This document shows, in pieces, positions 7,419 to 16,246 of a stretch of 64,000 nt of DNA. The stretch lies in assembly GCF_014698475.1 (NCBI RefSeq), contig NZ_JACJTB010000034.1, positions 1-64,000 on the forward strand. Direction: 5' to 3'. How positions within the stretch are numbered: position 1 is the stretch's first letter; every line of letters starts with the position of its first letter. The notes under the pieces were generated by a model. That model was not told the origin of the DNA, did not search any database, and saw nothing but the letters and a program-made list of their open reading frames with translations. The position numbers and the translations under genes were made by a program. Source of the DNA: Nostoc spongiaeforme FACHB-130. GTDB lineage: Bacteria; Cyanobacteriota; Cyanobacteriia; Cyanobacteriales; Nostocaceae.

Positions 7419-9020
7419 ATGAACTACAACTTCTTCACCAGAAATAAAACCAGCACGCCACAAACTCAGCCTATCCCCGGACGGGAAGCCGAGATGATTC
7501 AAGGACGTTCTGGTGGTTGGATGTTTGATGCTGGCTTATGGAAGATGCTACGGCGCTGTCTGTTAGTTGGGACAGCCCAAAGCACCTACTACGCTGGAAA
7601 ACAAGAATTAACTGAAGATTTTGTAGCGGTTGTCAACCAAGCCGTCGCCGAAAATCCCAGCCATGTTGCAGAAGAAATTATCTATGCCAGCGATGGACGG
7701 GCTATCAATAACAGCGCACCTATCCTGGCTTTAGTCTTGCTATCAATGGGTGAAACAAAAGAAGCCAAACAAGCCTTTGCTGAAATCTTCCCTCAAGTTA
7801 TTCGTACAGGTAGCCACTTCTACGAATGGCTGAACTACACCAAATCTCTGCGGGGCTTTGGTAAAGTTGTGCGCGAAGCAGGTAAAACTTGGCTATCAAG
7901 AGAAGATGTCAAAGGTTTGGCTTATCAACTCTTGAAATATCAACAACGCCAAGGCTTCACCCACCGCGATGCTTTGCGGTTATTCCACGTCAAACCACCT
8001 ACAGAAAACCACCGTCAATTATTTGAATGGGTTGTCAGAGGTTGGGAGGAATTACCAACAGAGATACCTTCACAAGCTTTGGCGCAGATTTGGTGGTATG
8101 AATGGCTGAAGCGCAACCCTGGGCAAACCCACGAAGCCATTTTGCAAGGACGCTTAACCCACGAAATGGCTGCACCAGTGGGCAATATGGACAAAGCTGC
8201 TTGGCAGTTGCTATTCCAAGAAATGCCCATCGGTGCAATGCTGCGAAATCTCGGTTCACTCACAGAACTGGGCGTATTACGTGCTGACGAAACTGCCAAC
8301 TTAGAGCGTGTGGAAGCAGTTCTCAACAATCAAGAACATCTGCGTAAAGGTCGCATTCATCCAATCGATGTTTTGAAAGCCCTCAAAACTTACGAGTCTG
8401 GGGGAAGACTAGGACGCAGTAAGAAAACTTGGACTCCCGTTCCTCGCATCGTAGACATCTTAGAAAAAGCCGTTGAGTTGTCTTTTGATGTGGTGGAACC
8501 TACAGGCAAAGTTTTCATGCACGCCGTAGACGTTTCCGGTTCGATGGGTAGCTTAGTTGCAGACATGGGACTAAGTTGCTGTGAAATTGCCACCACAATG
8601 GCACTGGTAACAGCCAAAGCCGAGAAAAACTATATGATTCGCGGCTTTGCTAACGAATTCCGAGAATTAAATATCACAGCCAAAGATAGCTTTAGTTCTG
8701 CGGTGCGTAAAGCCAGCAATCAAAACTTCGGCGGTACAGATGCCTCTGTAGCTTACGACTGGATGATTAAAAATAAGTTCAAAGCCGATGTAGTCTGCTT
8801 TTGGACTGACTCAGAAAGCTGGGCTGGTTACAAGCATCCTAGCCAAGCCTTGAAGGAGTACCGCAAAAAAATCAATCCAAATGTGAAGGCTGTATATGTC
8901 ACCTTGACACCATACCGCATCACCTTGGTAGATCCCCAAGATCCACTGTCTTGGGACTTAGCAGGATTCGACCCTGGTACACCTCGCATCATCCAAATGT
9001 TAGCGACAGGTGAGTTGTAA
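7419..9020 (+). CDS. rsr: Ro60/TROVE-domain RNA-binding protein (Rsr-like)
   Basis: From ATG 7419 the protein has 533 residues, matching the usual size of Ro60/Rsr. The start is supported by GGGAG upstream and by the absence of conserved sequence before it; an in-frame extension to 7257 would only translate tRNA-like element D. The N-terminal two thirds is the helical TROVE ring (SGGWMFDAGLWKMLRRCLLVG, then helical repeats to about 330). The C-terminal third is a von Willebrand A domain with the MIDAS motif DVSGSMG at 371-377 and later FGGTDAS and FWTDSESW. Ro proteins bind misfolded RNAs and Y RNAs; in Deinococcus Rsr a Y RNA links Ro to polynucleotide phosphorylase. The flanking tRNA-like RNAs fit that partnership. 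Confidence 0.93.
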   Translation: MNYNFFTRNKTSTPQTQPIPGREAEMIQGRSGGWMFDAGLWKMLRRCLLVGTAQSTYYAGKQELTEDFVAVVNQAVAENPSHVAEEIIYASDGRAINNSAPILALVLLSMGETKEAKQAFAEIFPQVIRTGSHFYEWLNYTKSLRGFGKVVREAGKTWLSREDVKGLAYQLLKYQQRQGFTHRDALRLFHVKPPTENHRQLFEWVVRGWEELPTEIPSQALAQIWWYEWLKRNPGQTHEAILQGRLTHEMAAPVGNMDKAAWQLLFQEMPIGAMLRNLGSLTELGVLRADETANLERVEAVLNNQEHLRKGRIHPIDVLKALKTYESGGRLGRSKKTWTPVPRIVDILEKAVELSFDVVEPTGKVFMHAVDVSGSMGSLVADMGLSCCEIATTMALVTAKAEKNYMIRGFANEFRELNITAKDSFSSAVRKASNQNFGGTDASVAYDWMIKNKFKADVVCFWTDSESWAGYKHPSQALKEYRKKINPNVKAVYVTLTPYRITLVDPQDPLSWDLAGFDPGTPRIIQMLATGEL

Positions 9021-9025
9021 AAATT

Positions 9026-9065
9026 GTGAAGTATGAAGTACGAAATTTTATACTTCATACTTCAC
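9026..9065. repeat. 15-bp perfect hairpin after the Ro gene
   Basis: GTGAAGTATGAAGTA (9026-9040) and its exact complement TACTTCATACTTCAC (9051-9065) are separated by 10 bases. It begins 5 bases after the Ro stop codon and ends 7 bases before RNA element E. It has no T-run, so it could be a processing or stability hairpin rather than a terminator. Related CATACTTCACACTTC repeats occur near 53400. Confidence 0.7.
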
Positions 9066-9072
9066 ACTTCTT

Positions 9073-9182
9073 GGCGGGTTATCCCTTGTTCACAACTTGC
9101 CCTTTGGGACGAAGAATTTAGGGTTATCGGTTAACGTCTCCACCATCTCCGGGGACTAGCGGGTTCGATCCCCGCACCCGCC
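9073..9182 (+). ncRNA. tRNA-like Y RNA candidate E (no D-arm)
   Basis: GGCGGGT (9073-9079) pairs perfectly with ACCCGCC (9176-9182), and the T-arm is GCGGG-TTCGATC-CCCGC. Directly after the acceptor strand comes the Ro-type module: CCCTTGTTC, a hairpin region CTTGCCCTTTGGGACGAAG (containing GACGAAG, which fits GNCGAAG), AGGGTTATCGG. There is no D-arm; the module takes its place. A stem GTCTCC/GGGGAC follows before the T-arm. It has 7 acceptor pairs rather than 8, so it looks independently derived or rearranged relative to elements A-D. Confidence 0.65.
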
Positions 9183-9260
9183 TTTATCGTTTTTGTGGAA
9201 TTGAATATTATCATTATAGGTATTTGCTAAAATACCCTTAAAAGCGACAAGTGGCATGGG

Positions 9261-9680
9261 ATGTCAGCGAAAGATAGATTTCACGATGCAGTTAAAATAG
9301 CTCTTCAAAAAGATGGCTGGAGAATTACAGATGAGCCGTTAACTATTCCAGTTGAACGGCTCACTAATATGTTTATTGATATAGCTGCGGAAAAATTGAT
9401 TATGGCTAACAGAGACAGTCAAAAAATTGCTGTTGAAGTGAAAAGTTTTTTAAGTCCTTCAACTTTGTCAGACTTTCATTTAGCAATTGGGCAATTTATT
9501 AATTATCGCTATGCTTTAGAAGAATATCAGCCTGAGCGTATTTTATATTTAGCAGTTCCGGCAATAACTTATGAGGAATTTTTTACTACAAGATTTATTC
9601 AAACAGTAATTCAACGTAGTCAAATCAATCTACTCATCTTTGAGCCAACTAAAGAGGAGATTTTCAAATGGCAAAGCTAG
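9261..9680 (+). CDS. xisH: XisH family protein (PD-(D/E)XK fold)
   Basis: A 139-residue protein matching the XisH family, named for factors needed for fdxN-element excision in Anabaena. It begins MSAKDRFHDAVKIAL and has the pattern FIDIAAEKLIMANRD followed by IAVEVKSF, which gives the D...ExK arrangement of the PD-(D/E)XK nuclease fold. Many cyanobacterial genomes carry dozens of xisH/xisI pairs that have no excision element nearby; none is seen here. The last 13 bases overlap the start of xisI, indicating translational coupling. Confidence 0.9.
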   Translation: MSAKDRFHDAVKIALQKDGWRITDEPLTIPVERLTNMFIDIAAEKLIMANRDSQKIAVEVKSFLSPSTLSDFHLAIGQFINYRYALEEYQPERILYLAVPAITYEEFFTTRFIQTVIQRSQINLLIFEPTKEEIFKWQS

Positions 9681-10012
9681 AAGAATATCGAGAATATGTT
9701 CAACATGTATTGAGAGAATATGCTAAACGTCGAACATCGAATAATAAAGATGATGAGTTAGAAATGCAAACAATCTTTGATACTATACACGACCATTATC
9801 AACTCATATATGTTGGCTGGGATAAAGGAAAGCGAGTTTATGGCCCAGTCATACATTTAGATATTAAGAATGAAAAGATTTGGCTGCAATGGAATGGTAC
9901 AGAAGATGATATTGCTGCTGATTTAGTAGAGTTGGGTGTACCAAAGCAGGATATTGTTTTAGGTTTTCACTCGCCTTATATGCGTCAGTTTACTGATTAT
10001 GCGGTGGGTTAA
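9668..10012 (+). CDS. xisI: XisI family protein
   Basis: A 114-residue protein of the XisI family: MAKLEEYREYVQHVL, then YQLIYVGWDKGKRVYG, IWLQWNGTE and the C-terminal LGFHSPYMRQFTDYAVG. It overlaps xisH by 13 bases and is preceded by GAGGAG within the end of xisH. XisI accompanies XisH in an unknown role; in the fdxN-element system it controls excision. It faces the STAND NTPase gene tail to tail. Confidence 0.9.
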   Translation: MAKLEEYREYVQHVLREYAKRRTSNNKDDELEMQTIFDTIHDHYQLIYVGWDKGKRVYGPVIHLDIKNEKIWLQWNGTEDDIAADLVELGVPKQDIVLGFHSPYMRQFTDYAVG

Positions 10013-10044
10013 TTAATATTTCTGCCCAAATTATTAATATATAA

Positions 10045-12039
10045 TCACTCACTGAGTTTTCTTTTTTCAATTTCAGCGATGGGCAATAATAGTGTGTCTT
10101 CGATATGCGATCGCACTTCTTGGGAAGCATTTTTTAGACAATAAACTAGTAACTTATTAGCGTCATAATATTGCTGTATTAGTTCTCTTTGCTGATGGTT
10201 AAACTTCCATATATGACCAATATTGCGATATTTAACTAACGTTAACCTTAACTGTTCATCTAAAGCTTTAATTTTATTTGCCCACTCATCCTCCCAATAT
10301 ACTGCATTGCCTCCATATAAAAAATCCATAGTACCATTGTAATCAAGAATGTACCTTTCCATTTCTTTAAGTAAAGTAAAAAATTCTGGTTCTAGATTAG
10401 AGTAATCGATATCTGGCTTTTTAGGAGAATCACCAAAAGAGCAGGCTAACTCAAAATCAAGATAAATATCATTATTATCGTATGGTTCTCTTGTTAAGTC
10501 TAAACCCAAAGCATAGGCTATTTCAGGATTAAAATCTTCCTCAAAAAAAGCTATAACTGGATTAGGACATAAATGAGATACTATATCATTAATAGTAATA
10601 CCTAAATAAAAGTAAAATGCTCGAACTGCTGACTTTTTAAACCCAGATATAACAGAAGATGATTTTTGTTTCATCCATTCAAAGAATGATATAAACTCAT
10701 CTTCTCTAGGTATTATAGAATCAATATCTTGTTTAATATTATATAAATCTATATGAGGACTATCAGTTATTAAATTATAGTTTTCTATAGCTAAGTTTAG
10801 AATTGCAGGATGAAGGTAATATTGGTTATCAGTGTATTTTATCAATGAGCGATCGCATAAATCCCTTATGATCAGTTGTCGCCTATTTTTTGGTACATCC
10901 CACAGTAAACACAATAACCATATTTCTGGTGTTGTAATATCATGATTAGGGTAATACCCAAAACGGCAGAGAAGTTTATAAGCCTGTAAGTTATCTTTTT
11001 TGAGTTTAATAAACTGACGCTCAATTAGTAATTTTAATCCTCGATGTTTTAATAAATCATTTCGGTTATTCTGCCAGTAAGCTTTTAAATTTCCTTTTGA
11101 AGCTGTGACAATATCACCACTGAGTATGTACATAAATTCAGCATTACCACCATATGCTTGGTATATTTCACAGAGACAATCAACATCTATAGTAATTTTA
11201 TGGCTTTCAAAATATTGTTGCCATGCTTCTTGTTTGAGAACTGCCAACTTATAAGTTTTAATTCGTGTATATTCATAAAGTGCTTCACGACTTGTAATCA
11301 AGGTAATCGAATTCACATTTGTATGAGATAGTAATGTTAATAGTTCTACATAGTAACTCTGATGTGTATCTATAAACTGTCCATTTATTAAAACAGGTTC
11401 AAGATTATCAATTAACACACCAATTTTTTCAGTTTGAAGCTTTCTTTGAAGTTGCTCCAGCATAGCCATAAAATTTTGTTCTGGATTCTCTTTAAAATAG
11501 TCTCTTAGTTTGATTTTTACCCAATTTTCTACAGAGTTGAGGTTTTGAGGCGTGGTTCCTACTCGTAATTCTAAATACTCTAAACCTTGACTCTCAAACC
11601 ATTTTCTAGCTAAGGTGGTTTTACCTACACCACCCTCTGCTTGAATGAGGATAACTTTTGCGCCTTCATTAACTAGTTTATTAAGGTCTGAGATCGCATC
11701 TTCACGCCCTAAAAAATCATGATTTTCAGATATTGTTTTACCTTTAATGAAATTTTCAGTTTGTGAGAATTCTGAAGTATTTTGATTTAATAACTCAGGT
11801 TTGTACTTAGCAAATAAAGCAATTAATTCGGGTCGCTTAGATTGGCGTTGATCTGGAAATTCATTCCTTAAACCAAATTTTCTACAAATTTTACCAACAT
11901 GCTGTCTCACGGTTGCTGGTTCTATGTTCAGAGATTTGGCGATCGCTTCATCTTTTTCATTAGCTAGTAGTTTTAGCAGTACCTCTCGCCGCCTTGGTGT
12001 TAAGCGATTAAATACTGCATTGAAATGTTGTTGATTCAT
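10045..12039 (-). CDS. LuxR-type HTH plus STAND/NB-ARC-like NTPase
   Basis: From ATG 12039 the protein has 664 residues. An alternative GTG start at 12102 would add 21 residues that do not look conserved. The N-terminus is a LuxR-like helix-turn-helix (LTPRRREVLLKLLAN, then AIAKSLNIEPATVRQHVGKI). A P-loop NTPase follows: Walker A EGGVGKTTLA, Walker B-like IGVLIDNLEPVL and sensor-like LITSREAL. The C-terminal half is low in G+C and of unknown fold. STAND NTPases act as signal-induced oligomeric switches, in regulation or in defence. The position beside xisHI and a nuclease-like gene suggests an accessory block. Confidence 0.8.
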   Translation of the reverse strand: MNQQHFNAVFNRLTPRRREVLLKLLANEKDEAIAKSLNIEPATVRQHVGKICRKFGLRNEFPDQRQSKRPELIALFAKYKPELLNQNTSEFSQTENFIKGKTISENHDFLGREDAISDLNKLVNEGAKVILIQAEGGVGKTTLARKWFESQGLEYLELRVGTTPQNLNSVENWVKIKLRDYFKENPEQNFMAMLEQLQRKLQTEKIGVLIDNLEPVLINGQFIDTHQSYYVELLTLLSHTNVNSITLITSREALYEYTRIKTYKLAVLKQEAWQQYFESHKITIDVDCLCEIYQAYGGNAEFMYILSGDIVTASKGNLKAYWQNNRNDLLKHRGLKLLIERQFIKLKKDNLQAYKLLCRFGYYPNHDITTPEIWLLCLLWDVPKNRRQLIIRDLCDRSLIKYTDNQYYLHPAILNLAIENYNLITDSPHIDLYNIKQDIDSIIPREDEFISFFEWMKQKSSSVISGFKKSAVRAFYFYLGITINDIVSHLCPNPVIAFFEEDFNPEIAYALGLDLTREPYDNNDIYLDFELACSFGDSPKKPDIDYSNLEPEFFTLLKEMERYILDYNGTMDFLYGGNAVYWEDEWANKIKALDEQLRLTLVKYRNIGHIWKFNHQQRELIQQYYDANKLLVYCLKNASQEVRSHIEDTLLLPIAEIEKRKLSE

Positions 12040-12169
12040 AACTCTCAGTTCATCACAACCACAGTACACATCTGTGTACTTGATATATTCGCAAAGACTC
12101 ACAGTATGTGTATTACTTGTGTATTAGAGTAACGCAAAATTTGATGTAGTAATTCACACGCCACAACTT

Positions 12170-12829
12170 ATGAAATCCATCTACATCAACGGGCAATGCT
12201 ACTATCAAGGTGATAACGGTATTCTTCTTCCTGCTGTCACTACAGTTTTAAAAGCCACCCAGTCGCCAGAATCTCTAAAAGCCCTCTCTCAATGGCGTAA
12301 AAAAGTTGGCGAAACACAAGCAAATCGAATTGCTGCAAACAGTCGCAGTCGAGGAAATGCTTTGCATAAGTTGACTAAAGAACATCTGCAAGGCTATTCA
12401 CCCAAACCGGAAAACAGTTTTATTCAGCCTTACTGGGATAGTGTTCAATCTATGCTAAAAGAAATTGACGATATTCAATTAGTTGAGCAAGTTGTACCTA
12501 ACTATGTTGAATGTTACGCAGGAAAGGTTGATTTAGTGGCGCGTTATCAAGGTGTTCCGCATACAATTGAATGGACGACAGCCGAGGAAGCAAAAGGTAA
12601 TATTGATCGGCTTTATGGTAAGCCTTTACAGTTAGCTGCTTACACTGGTGCAGTAAATAGATATTATAGCGATCGCCTCTTTCAATGCAAGATACATCAC
12701 GGTCTGATTGTTGTAGCTTTGCCACACAGAGAAGCCCAAATTTTTCCATTTAACCACAAAATGCTAATTGACAATTGGTATGGGTGGATGAATCGGCTCA
12801 AGTTTTTCCAAAATATCATTGCTGCATAG
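12170..12829 (+). CDS. PD-(D/E)XK exonuclease-like protein, possibly inactive
   Basis: A 219-residue protein resembling RecB/Cas4/MGME1-type nucleases. It has VTTVLKATQSPE near the start, SRGNALHKLTKEHL (the usual GxxxH-like helix), YAGKVDLVARYQG (conserved Asp) and then HTIEWTTAEEAK. In active relatives the last motif is usually (D/E)WKT; here the lysine position is threonine. A QLAAYTGAVN helix (conserved Q...Y) follows. The missing lysine suggests reduced or absent catalysis. It is divergent from the STAND gene, with 130 bases between the starts. Confidence 0.65.
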   Translation: MKSIYINGQCYYQGDNGILLPAVTTVLKATQSPESLKALSQWRKKVGETQANRIAANSRSRGNALHKLTKEHLQGYSPKPENSFIQPYWDSVQSMLKEIDDIQLVEQVVPNYVECYAGKVDLVARYQGVPHTIEWTTAEEAKGNIDRLYGKPLQLAAYTGAVNRYYSDRLFQCKIHHGLIVVALPHREAQIFPFNHKMLIDNWYGWMNRLKFFQNIIAA

Positions 12830-12863
12830 ACGTGCGATCGCTAGTATTGATTCAAGATTTATT

Positions 12864-12953
12864 AGGACTTACGTAAAAAACCTCTCAAACTTTCTTCCTC
12901 CGTGAACTCTGCGTCTCTGTGGTTCGATTTTCCGTGTCCTTTGCGTAAGTCCT
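12864..12953. mobile_element. MITE-like element with AGGACTTACG ends
   Basis: The ends AGGACTTACG (12864-12873) and CGTAAGTCCT (12944-12953) are exact inverted repeats about 90 bases apart, with no coding sequence inside. The interior has the CTCTGCGTCTCTGTGG type of sequence common in cyanobacterial repeats. Related ends occur at 37754 and 43752. Probably a small non-autonomous element or its remnant. Confidence 0.6.
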
Positions 12954-12975
12954 GTTTACATTACAAATTTCCTAC

Positions 12976-15270
12976 TCAATCTCCCAACCAAGGTATAGTA
13001 GGCAAGTTTGAATCGTCATTTTGCAGCACAATATTTGTATCGGGGAAAATTGCAAATTTATCCAGCATCACTAATACTTCTTTGGCTGATTGATAGCGTT
13101 GTTTAAAATCATCAAGTACCATTTTATCCAAAATCGCAGCGAAGTCGTCACTGACAATTGCCTGATTTTTCCATTGCCATTCGCCATCCTCATTTCTATT
13201 CATTTCATGGGGGGCAATTCCCGTTAATGCGCGAATCCCAATCATCCCGATCGCATAAATATCACTACTATATTGCGGACGACCAAAACATTGTTCGCTA
13301 GGTGCATAGCCTCTTGTCCCAATACCAATTGTAAAAGGGGCTTGTTCGGAATTTTCTAGTTGTGGAACTGAGACTTCTTTGACAGCACCAAAGTCTATTA
13401 AGACGAGTTTATTATCTGTTTGGCGGCGCATGATATTACTGGGTTTAATATCTCGATGAATCACTCCGTTTTCGTGAACAAAAACTAAGATTTGTAATAG
13501 TTCTTTGATAATTTCTCTGACTTGAGTTTCTCTTAAACCTTGACCGGATGGTAGTTCTTTAATCAAGGAATGACCTATGACATATTCCTGAACTAAATAA
13601 AACTCATCGTCTTGTTCAAAATAAGCCAAAAGTTGGGGAATTTGCGGATGAGTCCCCAATTTTTCGAGAGTTGCGGCTTCGGAATGAAATAAACGTCTGG
13701 CAAGTTCTAAACTTTTTGCTTGGGTGTTGGCTGGTTTTAATTGCTTGACTACACAGCGTGGATAACCAGGACGGTGCATATCTTCAGCGATGTAGGTTTC
13801 GCTAAATCCACCAGAACCAAGAACTTTGACAATTTTGTAGCGTCCGGCGAGGATTCTACCCGATACAGCTAAATCTCTTTGATTGAGTAAGTCTTGCAGG
13901 TCATTTTGTTGGCTGATAATTTCTTGAACAACGGGAGATGTTTTATATTTCTGAAAGATTGTGACTAATTGACGGGTTCGCAATTTTTCTCTAGCAACTT
14001 CTATTCCCAGATAAGACAATCCGTTGAAAGCGATCGCTATCATTGGGATGGCAGTGGGAAAAATTAACTGACCATGTATAAAGCACACATAGCTAATTCC
14101 TCCCCAAATACTAGCTGCGGCTAAACTTATCACAAAGCGTTTAATATTGCTCTTGGTTCTATTGGCGATGTAAACGGTAGCCCCAACTAAAACCAGCACA
14201 AACAATCCTTGCAATGTTGAACTAGAAATTGCTGGGGCGATCGCTTTATTCTGCATTAAAGTGGCGATCGCATTGGCATGAATTTCGACTCCCGCCATTC
14301 TCTGGGGGGGATTCACCGCCGCTACTGGATGATAATCATTGTTGAGTTTATCTGTAGAGCCAATCAAAACAATTTTGTCTTGAAAAACTCTACCTTGCTG
14401 CAAATAATTATTCCAATTTGGTGGGTCGAGAACATACCACAGAGGAATTTGCTCAAATGTTCCGGCTGAACCCCAAAAATAAATGCGATCGCCTTTGGGT
14501 TGGGGATATTTAATTTGGGCTGCGCCTAAAACTGCTTCATCAAAGGAAGGTGCTTTCTCTGCCAACATTCCATTAGCTGCTAACAGCTTAGGAAATTCGC
14601 TTGCTAATTTGTGTACTTTGCCATCTGCTTCTAAGGGGAAATTTACAGAACCAACTGTCACTCCACCAACTTGAAACATCTCTTGGGGTAGCGTCAATTG
14701 TGTAAAAGTCCCCTGATGGCTCTCAAAATTCTCATACAGCGCGGCTAAAGTCACTTTGCTGCCATATTTTTTTAAGACAGCTTGCAGTTGGCGATCGTCC
14801 TCACTGCCATAGCTGCTGGGTGTGTCAAATACTACATCCACTGCCACAGCTCGCGCCCCAGCTTTGACTAATTTTTCGATAATTTGTCCATAAGCAGCCC
14901 GTTTAAACGGAAAAGATTTCAGTGGTTCTAGGTAGGCATACTGTTTTGGATCTGAATTATAGTACTGTTCGGGAACTGAAATTGACTGGTCGTCAATTGC
15001 CAAAATCACGATATCTGCTGGTGGTGCGATCGTACCCCGCAGTTGAAAAAACGCCGAAAATATCTGACTCTCCATCAAATTCACCCAGCCCACACCAGAA
15101 GTAGTCAGCAATGCTGAACCAATGGTAGATACCGCCACTAAAAAGTGACTTAAGCGAGCCACAAGTTTAGACTGTGAGGCTGTCAAAGTGACTTTTGTGG
15201 GTTTGCCTGAAGCTGTATTGGCAGTAGAGACATTTTTTTTGCTGAAGGTAGATGTAGGTTCTTCTGCCAT
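12976..15270 (-). CDS. CHASE2-domain serine/threonine protein kinase
   Basis: A 764-residue membrane kinase. An N-terminal cytoplasmic segment is followed by a membrane helix (about 38-60), an extracytoplasmic CHASE2 domain (about 70-345, with DIVILAIDDQSI and GARAVAVDVVFDT), then membrane helices near 350-425. The cytoplasmic kinase domain starts near 475: GRYKIVKVLGSGGFSETY (glycine loop), CVVKQLKP (Lys), VIHRDIKPSNIM (catalytic loop), LIDFGAVKE (DFG) and GTRGYAPSEQ. All key residues are present. CHASE2 senses unknown extracellular ligands; the kinase phosphorylates unknown targets. A single gene, with no evident partner. Confidence 0.92.
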   Translation of the reverse strand: MAEEPTSTFSKKNVSTANTASGKPTKVTLTASQSKLVARLSHFLVAVSTIGSALLTTSGVGWVNLMESQIFSAFFQLRGTIAPPADIVILAIDDQSISVPEQYYNSDPKQYAYLEPLKSFPFKRAAYGQIIEKLVKAGARAVAVDVVFDTPSSYGSEDDRQLQAVLKKYGSKVTLAALYENFESHQGTFTQLTLPQEMFQVGGVTVGSVNFPLEADGKVHKLASEFPKLLAANGMLAEKAPSFDEAVLGAAQIKYPQPKGDRIYFWGSAGTFEQIPLWYVLDPPNWNNYLQQGRVFQDKIVLIGSTDKLNNDYHPVAAVNPPQRMAGVEIHANAIATLMQNKAIAPAISSSTLQGLFVLVLVGATVYIANRTKSNIKRFVISLAAASIWGGISYVCFIHGQLIFPTAIPMIAIAFNGLSYLGIEVAREKLRTRQLVTIFQKYKTSPVVQEIISQQNDLQDLLNQRDLAVSGRILAGRYKIVKVLGSGGFSETYIAEDMHRPGYPRCVVKQLKPANTQAKSLELARRLFHSEAATLEKLGTHPQIPQLLAYFEQDDEFYLVQEYVIGHSLIKELPSGQGLRETQVREIIKELLQILVFVHENGVIHRDIKPSNIMRRQTDNKLVLIDFGAVKEVSVPQLENSEQAPFTIGIGTRGYAPSEQCFGRPQYSSDIYAIGMIGIRALTGIAPHEMNRNEDGEWQWKNQAIVSDDFAAILDKMVLDDFKQRYQSAKEVLVMLDKFAIFPDTNIVLQNDDSNLPTIPWLGD

Positions 15271-16246
15271 ATCGTGTTAATAATTGGTTTACAGACAACT
15301 TGATTTATTTAGTCTCGTTTCTACTAAAAACATATTGAAATAAAACTTAAATGAAAATCTTATACATTTGTAATCTATCTTCTCTGACTCTGGATAATAT
15401 GCCAAATCTAAATGGGAAATGCCTCCAAATCTAAGACAGTCTGAGTTATTTGCTGAGGGAGTTTGAGCATTGATGATTCTTTTAGTGGAGTCAAACTCAG
15501 GCAATTCCTACCGTACAGGCTGAGGTTGTGGCAAATTGGTCGCTGAAACTTTATTTCATCATGTAAGGATATAAAGGAGTTGGAGATCGAAAATTAATTG
15601 TTTATTTCTGAGGTTCCACTCCTGAGTTAAAAATCTCCTGTTGTCAGGATATTCACATTCTGCATTGGATAGCAGCCGGACTTTCACCTGTGAAGACTCA
15701 ATGTGAACCTCATCAAAATATGATCCAGGAAACTTGATTTAAAATGACTCAGACTGATTGTGTCCAGGTGATATTTGCCAAAAAGTTCCTAATTTTATTA
15801 ACAATAAAACCAATATGTGGATTAATATACTTGAAATCTCTCCTTGAGTTCCCAGTTACCTCTCATTTTTACATTTGCCTGAACATATAACTTTACTTCA
15901 CTCAACTGTATGTATATATGAGCATTAGCCAATATCCTCCTTTCAGACATATACCTTACCTCTTTAGGAGTAAAATTGACAGTTATATCACTAAGAATGC
16001 TGTTACTCAGCCAGCTTTATTGGTAGATTTTGATTGTATGACATATTTATATAGTGTTAGAGGTTAAACTATCCCACACCCAGCAGCTTGGGTTGATGTT
16101 TGCGTCAAATTTATGCTTTGCAAGAGGTAAGATAAAGGCTATACATGGAGAACTAGTTCCCAGCTACTAGCAAATTTATGATTTAAGAGTTGCTATAATC
16201 TATTGTTCAATCTAAATTCATTGCTATATTTTAGGTGTAAATTTTT
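15271..16246. other. long intergenic region, no gene recognised
   Basis: About 975 bases between the divergent CHASE2 kinase and NYN genes. An open frame at 15289-15504 on the minus strand has no recognisable features. The region is AT-rich with scattered hairpin-like pieces and holds the two divergent promoters. No tRNA, known riboswitch or repeat array was seen. Confidence 0.5.

Noticed and set aside
9261-10012. Excision element controlled by XisH/XisI
   Set aside because: No recombinase gene or element borders are visible; such pairs are common without an element.
15289-15504. 71-residue open frame on the minus strand
   Set aside because: No domain, no clear ribosome-binding site, AT-rich intergenic composition.
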